Shown here in pieces: positions 30,047 through 43,441 of a stretch of DNA of 64,000 nucleotides. The stretch comes from an uncultured Opitutia bacterium. Its GTDB lineage: Bacteria; Verrucomicrobiota; Verrucomicrobiia; Opitutales; Coraliomargaritaceae. Numbering within the stretch: the first letter of the stretch is position 1; each line of letters begins with the position of its first letter. The notes under the pieces were generated by a model that was given only the letters and a program-made list of their open reading frames with translations, was not told where the DNA came from and made no database searches. The DNA is taken from assembly GCA_937136395.1 (NCBI GenBank), contig CAKZOI010000071.1, positions 1-64,000 on the forward strand. Reading direction: 5' to 3'. The position numbers and the translations under genes are program-made.

Positions 30047-30508
30047 CTAATTCACATCGCCTAGGTAACGGCTTTTCGGCTGAAAACCATCTTCGGTGAA
30101 ATACTGTTTGATGACTCCTGGTAGAAAGCGCGTCTCCTGGATTTCTGATAGTGGGATCCACGATACGCCTATTTGCTTTTTGTCATGCTCAGTGCCAGGG
30201 CCGATACCCTCTGGATTGGGGAGCTGGCAACGAAAGACGTTTTCCACTTGATGAAAGGAGCGGTGCGCGTTGCGGAACTCATGATTTCGACCAATGTATT
30301 CACGCACATAGAGGAGTTCGCCAACGTCTACTTCGGTGCCGATTTCTTCCAAACACTCGCGCCGAAGGCCTTCGCGTAAGGTTTCACCATGATTTTGCCC
30401 CCCACCTGGCAGAATGTAAAATATGCCAGTATTGTCGCGCATTTTGATCGCGAGTAATTTCTTCTCATGGATAATTAAAGCTCTGGCTGCTGTTCGGATT
30501 GGTCGCAT
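30047..30508 (-). CDS. Nudix hydrolase
   Basis: A Nudix protein of 153 residues from ATG 30508 (the in-frame ATG 63 bp upstream would add a hydrophobic segment that the family lacks). The Nudix box is complete: [23 protein letters not shown], with the metal-binding REx2EE. It would hydrolyse a nucleoside diphosphate linked to another group (X). The substrate cannot be told by eye. The C-terminal part has [24 protein letters not shown], typical of ADP-ribose or dNTP-type Nudix proteins. It stands alone on the minus strand, divergent from the small gene at 30634. Confidence 0.9.
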   Translation of the reverse strand: MRPIRTAARALIIHEKKLLAIKMRDNTGIFYILPGGGQNHGETLREGLRRECLEEIGTEVDVGELLYVREYIGRNHEFRNAHRSFHQVENVFRCQLPNPEGIGPGTEHDKKQIGVSWIPLSEIQETRFLPGVIKQYFTEDGFQPKSRYLGDVN

Positions 30509-30633
30509 CGGTAGATATACCCAAAAGCAGATTATAAATGGAGCAAGACTCAAGCGTGAGATAAGTGACAATTCTGCGACAAAATTACCCGTAGCTTGAA
30601 ATATTCTGCCGCTTAGCTATCTCCCCTACTGAC

Positions 30634-30990
30634 ATGGTCGACCTTATCAATAAACTCGGGCACGAATCTTTTTTCAACGCCTTCGCAGATTCACCCGCAA
30701 ACTTGGCATTTGTTGAAGCTCAATTCAAAGATGCCGATCCAGCCCTCTGTGATGCCTTTTTGGAGAGCGTCGATGAGAGTGCCTTTTCGCTTTCCGAGTG
30801 GATTGATGCGCTCCGCTGTCTGGGGCATTGGCTGGATGCGCACGGTCTAGCAATGGAGCTGAGCGATCAAGTCGGTTATGTTTGTTGTGCATCTACAGCT
30901 GTCGATGCAGGGGCAAACCTCACGCATTTGCCGTCTTTGGTCAGCGAAATGTTAGAGGCCTATGGCTGTGAACGGGCGGTTAAAAAGTAA
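30634..30990 (+). CDS. conserved small acidic protein, unknown
   Basis: A 118-residue, acidic, soluble protein of alpha-helical appearance: helices LINKLGHESFFNAFADSPANL, ALCDAFLESVDESAF and SEWIDALRCLGHWLDAHGL alternate with short loops, then SLVSEMLEAYGC near the end. Four cysteines (two adjacent in VCCAS) are present. No family was recognised. Start ATG 30634 is preceded by a CTCCCCTACTGAC stretch without a strong ribosome binding site. It is divergent from the Nudix gene and precedes the REP-like palindrome upstream of mgtE. Confidence 0.65.
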   Translation: MVDLINKLGHESFFNAFADSPANLAFVEAQFKDADPALCDAFLESVDESAFSLSEWIDALRCLGHWLDAHGLAMELSDQVGYVCCASTAVDAGANLTHLPSLVSEMLEAYGCERAVKK

Positions 30991-30993
30991 CTT

Positions 30994-31024
30994 GGGTAGC
31001 GTGGAGACTCTTGTCTGACTCCAT
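30994..31024 (+). repeat. solitary REP-like palindrome with GTAG head
   Basis: GGGTAGCGTGGAGACTCTTG followed by TCTGACTCCATGC: a GTAG head and a stem GTGGAG/CTCCA(T). It sits in the 120-bp gap between the small gene and mgtE. The stem is short and the call rests mainly on the shared GTAG head of the other REP sequences in the window. Confidence 0.4.
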
Positions 31025-31114
31025 GCATTCGATGTAGGTCCACGCCTCAGTTTTTTAATGTCTAAGCATTTAGCTCCTTTACTCTGACCAAGTGGCTTCT
31101 ATTACGGAGTGCGC

Positions 31115-32464
31115 ATGATCGAGGAAAACACAGAAGCTGAAATCGAAATCCAAGAGTTGATTGAGAAGAATCAACTCAAGGCGGTGGCTGAGCGTTTTCA
31201 AAGTTGGGCGTTTCCCGAGATTGCGGATCTATTGACGCAACTCGATAAGCCGCACCAGATCCTGGCCTATCGAGCGCTGCCGCGTCAGCGAGCCGCCGAC
31301 ATGTTCGCTTACTTAGAGCCCGAAGATCAAGACAGCTTACTAGAAGCATTGACAGATGCAGATACCCGCACGCTATTGGCAGATTTGAGCCCCGACGATC
31401 GCACCGAAATGCTAGAGGAGCTGCCCGCAACGGTGACTCGGCGCTTGATGCAATTGCTCAGCCCCGCGGACTTAGCGGAGTCACGACAACTCCTAGGCTA
31501 CCCAGAAGAAAGTGTCGGCCGATTAATGACCCCCGACTACATTCGTGTCCGTGCCGAATGGACAGTCGAACACGCCATCGAGCATATCCGCAAGTATGGT
31601 CAAGACTCTGAGATTTTTAATATTCTATATGTGACCGATGGTAATGGATCGCTCATCGATATTGTGCGGATGCGTCGTATCATTTTGGCAGCACCAGGCA
31701 CGGTGATTAAAGACATCTTAAACTACAATTGTATCTACATTTCAGCTTTTGAAGACCGCGAGGTCGCCGTGGAGATGATTCAACGTTATGATGTCAATGC
31801 ACTCCCCGTAGTCGATTCTGAGGGCGTCTTAGTCGGTATTGTGACAGTTGATGACATTATGGACGTCGCTGAAGAAGAAGTGACGGAAGACATTCAGAAG
31901 GGTGCTGGTATGGCGCCACTGGAGACGAAATACAGTGCCGCTAGCCCGCTGCAGTTGTTTCGTAAGCGCATCGGTTGGCTGTTGATTCTGATTTTCGTGA
32001 ATCTGATTTCTGCTGGGGTCATTTCTAACTACGAAGAGTATGTGATGGAATTCATCACCTTGGCGCTCTTCATGCCATTGGTTATAGCCAGTGGTGGAAA
32101 TTGCGGTGCGCAGTCTGCCACGTTGATGGTGCGGGCGCTCGCCACGGGCGATGTCGAGCTCGGGGACTGGCTGAAATCTGTGAGTAAAGAGATCTTTGTC
32201 GGGATCTTGCTCGGTGTCGCGATGGCCTTGATTGCTGGAGGTGTCGGTCAAATGTATGGTGGCGATACTAAAATAGCAGCCATCGTCGGGATCAGTATGA
32301 TTTCGATCGTTTTTGTCGCGAATAGCTTTGGTGCATTGTTACCATTCATTCTCAGCCGGATAAAGGTCGACCCTGCTGCAGCCAGCACGCCTTTGATCAC
32401 CTCTTTGATGGATGTCCTTGGCTTGATGATCTATTTCTCGATTGCAGTAGTGATATTAGGATAG
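31115..32464 (+). CDS. mgtE: magnesium transporter MgtE
   Basis: A 449-residue MgtE channel. N-terminal cytoplasmic superhelix (residues 1-125), two CBS domains (about 130-250, with [19 protein letters not shown]) that sense magnesium, and the membrane domain with five helices holding the conserved [20 protein letters not shown] (residues 330-350), followed by [20 protein letters not shown] and DVLGLMIYF. The channel is closed when the CBS domains bind Mg2+. A GTG 6 bp upstream of ATG 31115 is a possible alternative start. No M-box riboswitch was recognised in the gap upstream. Confidence 0.95.
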   Translation: MIEENTEAEIEIQELIEKNQLKAVAERFQSWAFPEIADLLTQLDKPHQILAYRALPRQRAADMFAYLEPEDQDSLLEALTDADTRTLLADLSPDDRTEMLEELPATVTRRLMQLLSPADLAESRQLLGYPEESVGRLMTPDYIRVRAEWTVEHAIEHIRKYGQDSEIFNILYVTDGNGSLIDIVRMRRIILAAPGTVIKDILNYNCIYISAFEDREVAVEMIQRYDVNALPVVDSEGVLVGIVTVDDIMDVAEEEVTEDIQKGAGMAPLETKYSAASPLQLFRKRIGWLLILIFVNLISAGVISNYEEYVMEFITLALFMPLVIASGGNCGAQSATLMVRALATGDVELGDWLKSVSKEIFVGILLGVAMALIAGGVGQMYGGDTKIAAIVGISMISIVFVANSFGALLPFILSRIKVDPAAASTPLITSLMDVLGLMIYFSIAVVILG

Positions 32465-32555
32465 GGGTTCATCACAATTCACAAGCAGAAGCATCGTCGA
32501 TAAATTGAACCGCAAGCTTGAATGCTCGCTAGAGCGTTCTAGTATCTTGTGCTGA

Positions 32556-33386
32556 ATGCGTCATTCAATCTACCACACCCCGCGTCGCTCGCTTACATTA
32601 GGTCGACAGACCTATCTTGCGGGTATTCTCAACCTCACCCCCGATTCGTTTTCGGATGGCGGTGATTTTGTGGATCTTGATTTAGCCGCGCTTCATTTTC
32701 ATCAGATGGTAAACGATGGCGCGACCATTATCGACATTGGTGGCGAGTCGACACGTCCAGGGCATGTCCCCGTCCCAGCCGACGAAGAGATTGCACGCGT
32801 GGTGCCGTTTATTGAAAAGATACGCCCGCATACAGATGCTTTGATTTCAATCGATACATCAAAAGCTGCCGTGGCTGAAGCTGCTGTAGCCGTTGGCGCA
32901 GACATCATTAACGATGTCTGGGGCGCCCGGCACGATCCGTGCATGGCTGAAGTCATGGGGCAGACTGGGGCAGCGTGCATATTAATGCACAATCGCCCGA
33001 GTGAAGAAGCTGGAGTCGGCGACGTAATTCAGGCGATTCACATTTATTTAGAGCAATCCATACAGTTGGTCAAAGAGGCAGGCATGCGCGACGATGCCAT
33101 CATGCTCGACCCCGGCCTCGGCTTTGGCAAAACCTATGAAGAAAACTGGGAGGTCGTGCGTCGGTTACCCGAACTCGTGGCGCTCGGTTACCCCATTTTG
33201 CTCGGAGCATCCCGTAAATCAATGATTGCGAAACTCCTCGATTTAAAAGACCCCAAAGCTCGCCTAAACGGCACGCTGGCCACTACTGCATTAGCGATTC
33301 AGTCAGGCGTTGATTGTCTCCGCGTTCACGACGTTCGTGAAAATCGCGAATGCGCCAACGTAGTGGATCACTGTGTGCGGCCGTGA
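32556..33386 (+). CDS. folP: dihydropteroate synthase
   Basis: A 276-residue TIM-barrel enzyme that joins pterin pyrophosphate to p-aminobenzoate in folate synthesis and is the sulfonamide target. The DHPS signatures are present: GILNLTPDSFSDGGDF, ATIIDIGGESTRPGH, ISIDTSKAAVAEAA, INDVWGARHDP, LDPGLGFGKTYEENW and LGASRKSMIAKLL, with the C-terminal RVHDVREN. The length is normal. It lies 91 bp after mgtE and has no adjacent folate genes. Start ATG 32556 gives a family-like N-terminus. Confidence 0.95.
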   Translation: MRHSIYHTPRRSLTLGRQTYLAGILNLTPDSFSDGGDFVDLDLAALHFHQMVNDGATIIDIGGESTRPGHVPVPADEEIARVVPFIEKIRPHTDALISIDTSKAAVAEAAVAVGADIINDVWGARHDPCMAEVMGQTGAACILMHNRPSEEAGVGDVIQAIHIYLEQSIQLVKEAGMRDDAIMLDPGLGFGKTYEENWEVVRRLPELVALGYPILLGASRKSMIAKLLDLKDPKARLNGTLATTALAIQSGVDCLRVHDVRENRECANVVDHCVRP

Positions 33387-33541
33387 ACGAACGCCGCTAG
33401 CTGAGTCGTTCGGCTGGTTTGTTCAACGGGTAGGATTTGTGTGTTGGCTCAAACCGTCTAGTGACTTTCGCCTGATCAGTCTGGATGTCTCTATTTGGTA
33501 TCGTGATTTCTATTCCTTCTTTCTTTTCTGACCGCTGAATC

Positions 33542-33656
33542 AGGATACTCTGAAGCTTATTTCCACAAAGAAGTATCCTGGAGCCAGAGAGCTTACAGGG
33601 TGGCTGTAGATTCGCGGCCTCGAAACAGAATTTTAAGGCCGCGTGCTAATTTTTTT
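33542..33656 (+). terminator. hairpins in the gap after folP, possible terminator
   Basis: Within the gap between folP and the convergent DUF5069 gene (33387-33666) there are two stems: AGGATACT / AGTATCCT at 33542-33579 and GCGGCCT / AAGGCCGC at 33614-33642. The second is followed by GTGCTAATTTTTTT, a plausible plus-strand termination signal, though it lies about 230 bp after folP. The rest of the gap (33387-33541) shows no gene. Confidence 0.5.
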
Positions 33657-33666
33657 AGAATTAGTA

Positions 33667-34098
33667 TTATATTCGGCCTTCTTCGATGTCGTAGACGTCG
33701 AACCAGTGGTAGACGACTTTGTTGGCTGGGATATTTTCCGGGATGTAAGTTTCGAGGAAAACTTGCAGTTCAATTGGCATTTCGCTGATCCGTTTGTAGC
33801 GGAGCTCATTGTTCCACTGGACGATGGCGTCTTGCGAATTGTCCTTGGCGTGAGCGGTGATCCATTCGGCAACGGTTGCATCATCGGCCCCAGTGGCAAC
33901 GAAAGCCCTGAATGCGTCGACGTCGATCTCGGTGAAGGATATAAACATCTGATCGAGCGGGCAGTTGAAATGGTATTCACCTTGAGTGCCTGCGATTGCG
34001 GCACGGCATTTGTCGAGCATGCGTGCCGCGATGACGTAACCTGCGAGGGTGACTCTTGGGCTTCTTGGAAATTCTTTACTAAGGTCGAGTGCGTTCAT
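33667..34098 (-). CDS. DUF5069 domain protein
   Basis: A 143-residue soluble protein. The N-terminal block DLSKEFPRSPRVTLAGYVIA with ARMLDKCRAAIAGTQGEYHF NCPLDQMF is the DUF5069 signature. The end carries an aromatic-acidic segment (YHWFDVYDIEEGRI). It has no catalytic motif that can be read by eye. The gene starts 19 bp from the stop of the thioredoxin/MsrA-like gene on the same strand, so it is probably co-transcribed downstream of it. Function unknown; the family is common in Verrucomicrobia and Planctomycetes. Confidence 0.85.
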   Translation of the reverse strand: MNALDLSKEFPRSPRVTLAGYVIAARMLDKCRAAIAGTQGEYHFNCPLDQMFISFTEIDVDAFRAFVATGADDATVAEWITAHAKDNSQDAIVQWNNELRYKRISEMPIELQVFLETYIPENIPANKVVYHWFDVYDIEEGRI

Positions 34099-34117
34099 AT
34101 ATCAAAGAAGTTAGGAG

Positions 34118-35059
34118 TTAAAGCTTAGCGGTTTGGATTTGAGAGGGGCTGAGCCATTGTTTCAAGGTCGCATGGTCGTTTTGGCTGAGCGCTGCGTTGA
34201 TTTTGGTTCGCTGCACAGGATTGAGCATTAATTGTTTTAGCTGAGAAAATTGCAGGTGCCGCTTTTGATCACTTTGTCGTGCGGGGCGATAATTTTCTTT
34301 CACAAAAAGCTGTGCTTGTGGCCCTTTTGGGGTCTTTGCCAATGTCTGCGTATCTGTTGCGTAGACCTTTCGCGCGCAGCCATGTGCTTGAGCGATTTTG
34401 ACGAGCTCGGGCCACATGATGGTTTTTGAATCGTAACTGAGACGCACCACCTCGTGTCCATCCAGCCACCCAGCCTCCGTTTCTATGGCGCCCGGTATGC
34501 CACCCAGTTTTGCTTCGCCATCCCAGAAGCAGTTCATACTGAAGACGCCAGTTTGTAGCTCGTTCATTGAGTCGCTCCAAGCAACAGTGCGCAAATAGTC
34601 AGGCACCGATTGCTTCGTGGTTTCCAGTGCCTCGACCATGCGCATGGCTGTGGCGGCTGGTGTCCATATGCGATCTTTGCGAGGGATGATGTCGTGGCCT
34701 TTCGCGTCGATAAAGCGCATGACTTGAAAGTTCCAAGCAGGCTCATTGAAGCGTTTTAAGATGCGCTCATCGTCGCCCCCTTTGTTGTTGTGAATGGCGA
34801 GTGGTATAAAGTTTGTTTCGATCGCATCAACGATGAGTGGATGCGTTAGTGTCGATTGACCATAATTGACGCACCCTTGGCAACCTGGGACCTCTTGAAA
34901 AAGGATCAGGATTGGCTTATTCGCTTCGATGGATTTTTCGACGGCTTCATCGTAATTACGTAGCCATTGAACATTGCCGAGTTCTCTAGGGTTTTCTATT
35001 TCTGCGTGAGCGCTGACTAGTGCTAGCAGTGCGAGTATGAGTGTTGTAGCTATTTCCAT
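34118..35059 (-). CDS. thioredoxin-like protein of the VPGC/VPGU type with an MsrA-like C-terminal domain
   Basis: A 313-residue exported protein: signal peptide (residues 1-18), then a thioredoxin-like domain with VPGCQGC in place of the usual CxxC (residues about 57-63), matching the VPGUxxT/VPGCxxC group in which the first cysteine is selenocysteine in some members. The C-terminal part has VFSMNCFWDGEAKLGGIPGA and ETEAGWLDGHEVVRLSYD, which align with the core of methionine sulfoxide reductase A (GCFWxxE.., GY.., HxEVVRVxYD), keeping the nucleophilic Cys and the adjacent Phe-Trp. A periplasmic thiol-disulfide and methionine-repair role is a reasonable inference. It precedes DUF5069. Confidence 0.8.
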   Translation of the reverse strand: MEIATTLILALLALVSAHAEIENPRELGNVQWLRNYDEAVEKSIEANKPILILFQEVPGCQGCVNYGQSTLTHPLIVDAIETNFIPLAIHNNKGGDDERILKRFNEPAWNFQVMRFIDAKGHDIIPRKDRIWTPAATAMRMVEALETTKQSVPDYLRTVAWSDSMNELQTGVFSMNCFWDGEAKLGGIPGAIETEAGWLDGHEVVRLSYDSKTIMWPELVKIAQAHGCARKVYATDTQTLAKTPKGPQAQLFVKENYRPARQSDQKRHLQFSQLKQLMLNPVQRTKINAALSQNDHATLKQWLSPSQIQTAKL

Positions 35060-35152
35060 CAGTTGTTACTATGAGACCTTGAGCTCGGATGTATTCCTGA
35101 ATGATTGACAAAATGTGTCGCGCTGCTCGACCCATCGCGTTGTAAACAATCC

Positions 35153-36019
35153 ATGCATCCACGTAATCCACATGTTGGCCGTTATGATTTTGATCGTTTG
35201 TGTGAGCTGTGCCCGGACTTGGTAGGATTCGTTGAGCCTAACCCCAAGGGCGATCAAACGATTGATTTTTCCAATCCCGCAGCCGTGCTTTGTTTGAACC
35301 AAGCCTTGCTTGCTCAGCACTATGGCGTGCAGCATTGGATGCTTCCGAAAGGCTATTTATGTCCTCCGATTCCGGGGCGTGCCGATTATATTCATCACTT
35401 AGCCGATCTACTCAACAGTGAATCGTCATCCGTGCGTGTGCTCGATGTTGGGATTGGAGCGAATTGTATCTATCCGATTATTGGTTCTCAGGTATATGGT
35501 TGGAAGTTCTTAGGCTCAGAGATCGACCCTGTTTCCGTGAAGGCGGCGCGCGCGATTGTAGAAGCAAATCCTTGTTTGCAAAAGCAAGTGCGGATTGTGC
35601 AACAACGGGACTCACAATCCATATTCAAGAATGTCATTAAGTCGAGCGATCGCTTTGCTGCAACGATGTGCAACCCACCGTTTCACGACTCGCCCGAAAC
35701 GGCTCAAGCAGGTTCGAAGCGAAAAGTTCGTAACCTAGGCAAAGGTCATAAATCGAAGGAGGCAGCCCCACTGAATTTTGGAGGTCGACAGAATGAGCTC
35801 TGTTGCGAAGGCGGTGAACTCGCTTTTATCCATCAAATGATTAAAGAAAGCGTCGAATATCCAGAGCAGGTGCAATGGTTCACCAGCCTCGTATCTAAAA
35901 GTGAAAGCCTTCCGCCACTCAAACGGCATTTGCAGAAAATCGAAGCCAATGAGGTTAAAGTCATCCCAATGAAGCAGGGGAATAAGCAAAGCCGCCTGTT
36001 GGCTTGGCGCCTGATTTAG
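35153..36019 (+). CDS. rlmF: 23S rRNA (adenine-1618-N6)-methyltransferase RlmF
   Basis: A 288-residue methyltransferase that modifies A1618 of 23S rRNA. Diagnostic are MHPRNPHVGRYDFDRL at the start (setting ATG 35153), LPKGYLCPPIPGRADYIHHL, the SAM-binding VLDVGIGANCIYPIIG and FLGSEIDPVSVKAA, the catalytic NPPF in MCNPPFHDSPE, and GGELAFIHQMIKES. All are in the order of the family. Adenine-N6 targets need the (N/D)PP(F/Y) motif, which is intact. It stands alone between the thioredoxin gene (opposite strand) and the gltD cluster. Confidence 0.94.
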   Translation: MHPRNPHVGRYDFDRLCELCPDLVGFVEPNPKGDQTIDFSNPAAVLCLNQALLAQHYGVQHWMLPKGYLCPPIPGRADYIHHLADLLNSESSSVRVLDVGIGANCIYPIIGSQVYGWKFLGSEIDPVSVKAARAIVEANPCLQKQVRIVQQRDSQSIFKNVIKSSDRFAATMCNPPFHDSPETAQAGSKRKVRNLGKGHKSKEAAPLNFGGRQNELCCEGGELAFIHQMIKESVEYPEQVQWFTSLVSKSESLPPLKRHLQKIEANEVKVIPMKQGNKQSRLLAWRLI

Positions 36020-36059
36020 GGCCTATCACACGAAAAAGCTTCCCCCTGCATTTATCAAA

Positions 36060-36106
36060 GGTAGCGGCGCGCCGCTACTTCCAATTTACAGACGACGGCA
36101 GGTATT
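36060..36106 (+). repeat. REP-like palindrome, GTAGCGGCGCGCC family
   Basis: GTAGCGGCGCGCCGCTAC at 36061-36078 is a perfect 18-bp palindrome with GTAG heads on both strands, a collapsed form of the GTAGCGGCGCGC elements at 43696-44183. The flanking TTCCAATTTACAGACGACGG and GCAGGTATT also resemble the flank at 43821-43850, so a longer unit is shared. Confidence 0.75.
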
Positions 36107-36120
36107 CCACCTATGAATCA

Positions 36121-36151
36121 AAAAAGCCGCATCGGTTAAGATGCGGCTTTT
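36121..36151. terminator. bidirectional intrinsic terminator between rlmF and gltD
   Basis: Stem AAAAGCCGCATC / GATGCGGCTTTT with a six-base loop, flanked by A on the left and T on the right, so both strands end in U runs. It serves the converging rlmF and gltD. Confidence 0.92.
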
Positions 36152-36186
36152 GAAAGAATGGTAGAGTCTGAGTTTCTAACTCCTTT

Positions 36187-37674
36187 TTACGGAAGCTTGG
36201 TGGTTCCCATCAGGAACTTATCGCATTCGCGAGCGGCAGCGCGGCCTTCGTTGATCGCCCACACGATGAGGGACTGGCCGCGGCGCATATCACCGGCAGC
36301 GAAGACACCTTCGACGCTAGTCTTGAACTTGCCGTATTCAGCTTGAACGTTGGAGCGTGCATCGAGGTCAAGACCAAGCTCTTCTGCGATGGTTGCTTCA
36401 GGTCCGAGGAAGCCCATTGCGAGCAAAACCAGGTCGGCTTTGAGCACGCGCTCTGTGCCTTCTACTTTCTTCGGGATGAAACGACCGTTGTCACTGACCC
36501 ATTCGATGTTGTGGACGTGCACGCCCTTGACGTTGCCATCGTCGTCTCCGGAGAAACGGCTGGAAGTGATCAAGTATTGGCGTGGATCTTCACCTTGGAC
36601 GGCTTCGGCTTCTTCTTGACCGTAGTCCATCTTGTAAGTTTTTGGCCACTCTGGCCATGGGTTGTTGGCTGCGCGCTCGGTTGGAGGCTTCGGCATGATC
36701 TCAAGTTGTGTGACGCTTGCGCAACCGTGACGTAGGGAAGTGCCGACACAGTCTGTGCCTGTATCACCACCACCGATGATGACGACATTCTTACCCTTAG
36801 CGAGTTCGCTGAACTGTTCGGACTTGCCGTCCTTAATGTCCCAAAGCTCCTTGGTATTGGGTCCGAGAAACTCCATTGCGAAGCGAATGTTGTTAAGCTC
36901 GCGCCCTTCGATTGGAAGGTCGCGGGGCTTGGTTGCACCACAGCAGAGCACGACAGAGTCGAAGTCTTCCATGAGTTGCTTGGAGGAAAGGTCTTTACCG
37001 ATTTCGACGCCACATTTGACGACGACGCCTTCAGCTTCTATGAGTGCGACGCGGCGTGTCACGACATCCTTCTCAAGTTTCATGTTTGGAATGCCATACA
37101 TTAGAAGACCACCTGGGCGGTCTGCGCGCTCGAAGAGTGTGACTTCGTGGCCCGCTTTGTTGAGTTGATCCGCAGCAGCAAGACCGGCAGGCCCAGAGCC
37201 AACAACAGCGACCTTCTTACCAGTGCGCTCTTCTGGAGGTTGTGGTTTGACCCAACCTTCATTCCATGCCTTGTCGATAATAGAGCACTCGATGTTCTTA
37301 ATGGTAACCGGTGGCTCAATCACACCTAGCACACAAGAGCCTTCACAAGGAGCTGGGCAAACGCGGCCGGTGAACTCAGGGAAGTTATTTGTCTTGGAGA
37401 GGCGGAGGTAGGCGTCGTGCCATTTGTCACGGTAGACCAAATCATTAAACTCAGGAATGAGGTTATTAATTGGGCAACCACTCGCCATGTTACTGAGTGT
37501 GATGCCAGTGTGGCAGTAAGGTGTGCCGCAATCCATGCAGCGAGAACCCTGTGTTTGCACTTTTTCCTGGTCGAAATCCTCGTGAATTTCATTCCAGTCC
37601 TTGAGGCGCTCAAGCGGTGGACGATTTGCAATCGTCTTACGCTCAAACTCTAAAAATCCAGTTGCTTTACCCAT
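36187..37674 (-). CDS. gltD: glutamate synthase, small (beta) subunit
   Basis: A 495-residue NADPH-dependent FAD and iron-sulfur protein that supplies electrons to GltB. N-terminal cysteine clusters ([23 protein letters not shown]) bind [4Fe-4S] clusters; [20 protein letters not shown] (FAD) and [21 protein letters not shown] (NADPH) are Rossmann motifs; the C-terminus has [22 protein letters not shown], which completes FAD binding. Together with gltB it converts 2-oxoglutarate plus glutamine into two glutamates. The gene is separated from gltB by the inverted-repeat element with a four-helix-bundle gene. Confidence 0.97.
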   Translation of the reverse strand: MGKATGFLEFERKTIANRPPLERLKDWNEIHEDFDQEKVQTQGSRCMDCGTPYCHTGITLSNMASGCPINNLIPEFNDLVYRDKWHDAYLRLSKTNNFPEFTGRVCPAPCEGSCVLGVIEPPVTIKNIECSIIDKAWNEGWVKPQPPEERTGKKVAVVGSGPAGLAAADQLNKAGHEVTLFERADRPGGLLMYGIPNMKLEKDVVTRRVALIEAEGVVVKCGVEIGKDLSSKQLMEDFDSVVLCCGATKPRDLPIEGRELNNIRFAMEFLGPNTKELWDIKDGKSEQFSELAKGKNVVIIGGGDTGTDCVGTSLRHGCASVTQLEIMPKPPTERAANNPWPEWPKTYKMDYGQEEAEAVQGEDPRQYLITSSRFSGDDDGNVKGVHVHNIEWVSDNGRFIPKKVEGTERVLKADLVLLAMGFLGPEATIAEELGLDLDARSNVQAEYGKFKTSVEGVFAAGDMRRGQSLIVWAINEGRAAARECDKFLMGTTKLP

Positions 37675-37680
37675 AGTTTT

Positions 37681-38115
37681 TAAGGAGTTAGAAGTTAGGG
37701 GGTAGAAGTTAGGAGTGGCTACGGGGCGAGAACCTTGTTGGTGTAGCTTCTTAACATCTTTCCGATTTCGTTGAGTTGATTAGTAAGTGATAGAGTGTCT
37801 GCGTAACCAAGGTCTTTGGCTAGGCGTAGATAGTAACGGCACTCGTTCAGCGAGCCTTGGGCGATGTTGTAGAAACGTGCTTTGTCGGCTGCTGAACGCT
37901 TTCCATATCCTTCTGCGATGTTAGCAGGGATGGACACTGCGGCACGTCGGAACTGAGAGGTCAGTCCGAACTTTTCGCTGCCTGGAAAGGAGAGTGTCAT
38001 TTGATAAATGTCTAATACGTATTGATGTTCTTTTTGCCAAACAAGAAGGTGTTCGAAGCTATGAGTTTCAGATTCAGTTTCCATTCTATCTTCTAACTCC
38101 TAATTTCTACCTCCT
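37681..38115. repeat. inverted-repeat-bounded insert in the gltB-gltD operon
   Basis: The left arm 37697-37716 (AGGGGGTAGAAGTTAGGAGT) and the right arm 38096-38115 (the inverted copy, 18 of 20 matching) flank the four-helix-bundle gene. A further purine-rich TAAGGAGTTAGAAGTTAG precedes the left arm. The whole insert occupies 37681-38115, almost exactly the gap between gltD's start (37674) and gltB's stop (38124). The arms are rich in GTTAG/GTAGAAG units. An inserted or shuttling element with a single gene fits the picture; the borders and any target duplication cannot be proved from one copy. Confidence 0.6.
37719..38084 (-). CDS. four-helix-bundle (S23/IVP-like) protein
   Basis: A 121-residue soluble four-helix-bundle protein of the 23S-rRNA-intervening-sequence family (TIGR02436-like). 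Marks: [47 protein letters not shown] with the conserved SIPANIAEG motif, and [20 protein letters not shown]. Family members lie in rRNA intervening sequences or as free-standing copies of unknown function; a related fold (Avd) works in diversity-generating retroelements. Here it sits between gltB and gltD inside inverted repeats and reads on the same strand, so it would be carried on the operon transcript. No reverse transcriptase or template repeat is nearby. Confidence 0.85.
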   Translation of the reverse strand: METESETHSFEHLLVWQKEHQYVLDIYQMTLSFPGSEKFGLTSQFRRAAVSIPANIAEGYGKRSAADKARFYNIAQGSLNECRYYLRLAKDLGYADTLSLTNQLNEIGKMLRSYTNKVLAP

Positions 38116-38123
38116 GCAGGTCA

Positions 38124-42770
<4,647 letters not shown>

Positions 42771-42927
42771 ATTAAATTAAATGAGTGCGTTGAAAGTGTC
42801 TTATTATAGGCGATTGTGCGAGCCGGAGCTCCATTTTACTTGATCGCCAAATTCATGAGGAACGGAAGAAAGTAGTAATAGAACGTAGTCTGTCTAGAGA
42901 AAATAACAGTGCAAGCGACGAGCGGAG

Positions 42928-43001
42928 GGCTCATTGCCGAGTATTACAGCATTCTAGAGGCCAAAAAACCGATTAGTACTCGATTTTTTAAGCAGTGAGC
43001 C
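42928..43001 (-). terminator. nested hairpins upstream of gltB, likely terminator of the glutaredoxin gene
   Basis: An inner stem AAAAAACCGA / TCGATTTTTT (42963-42989, one mismatch, A/T runs on both strands) is enclosed by an outer inverted repeat GGCTCATTGC (42928-42937) / GCAGTGAGCC (42992-43001). It lies between the glutaredoxin stop (43106, minus strand) and the gltB start (42770), which share the strand. The inner stem fits a bidirectional terminator. The remaining 160 bp before gltB show no gene; the fragment could also act as a gltB leader that ends or continues transcription. Confidence 0.6.
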
Positions 43002-43105
43002 GTTCAAAGGGCATCCTTAGAGCCTAAGTCTGTCGGCGAGACTGGTTTAGGTCTCGTCAAGACGGAGCCTTCTTGCTTCTTACCGTTGTCTTAGAATTTG
43101 ATGGA

Positions 43106-43441
43106 CTAGAAGAAGCGAACGGTTTTCGAGCGCATTGCCTCGTGCTCTTCGTCAGTGCAGGGCGCATTTGTTGGTGCGTCGGCTTCTTTTTCACTAGATT
43201 CGATCAAATCATTGCTAAGCATCCAGTTTTCAACCTCTTCGCCACTGACGTCAGCCAGCATGTGGCCGTCGATTTCAACACAGGGAGAGAGTGGCTGACC
43301 TGATTTTTCGACCATTTCCGCGTATTGATCTGCATTATTGATGATGTCGCGATCCTCATATTCGAGATCGTATTTTTTCATGATTGCGCGAACGCCCATG
43401 CTCCATCCACAAGTTGGTTTTAGATATGCAATAATCTTCAT
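43106..43441 (-). CDS. glutaredoxin-like protein, CGWS active site
   Basis: A 111-residue thioredoxin-fold protein: MKIIAYLKPTCGWSMGVRAI sets the start at 43441 and contains a single-cysteine active site CGWS, where standard glutaredoxins have CPYC. The rest follows the fold (YDLEYEDRDI, PLSPCVEIDGHMLADVSGEEV with the cis-Pro loop). A C-terminal extension (ESSEKEADAPTNAPCTDEE..) is acidic and includes a further cysteine. A monothiol glutaredoxin in glutathione-linked redox or iron-sulfur work is inferred. An in-frame ATG 54 bp upstream would add a tail foreign to the family. Confidence 0.8.
   Translation of the reverse strand: MKIIAYLKPTCGWSMGVRAIMKKYDLEYEDRDIINNADQYAEMVEKSGQPLSPCVEIDGHMLADVSGEEVENWMLSNDLIESSEKEADAPTNAPCTDEEHEAMRSKTVRFF

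Noticed and set aside
31025-31114. M-box magnesium riboswitch upstream of mgtE
   Set aside because: No conserved M-box segments were seen in the 90 bp available, and the gap is too short for the usual aptamer.
37719-38084. Diversity-generating retroelement (Avd-like four-helix protein)
   Set aside because: No reverse transcriptase or template/variable repeats are near; the protein carries the S23/IVP motif SIPANIAEG instead.
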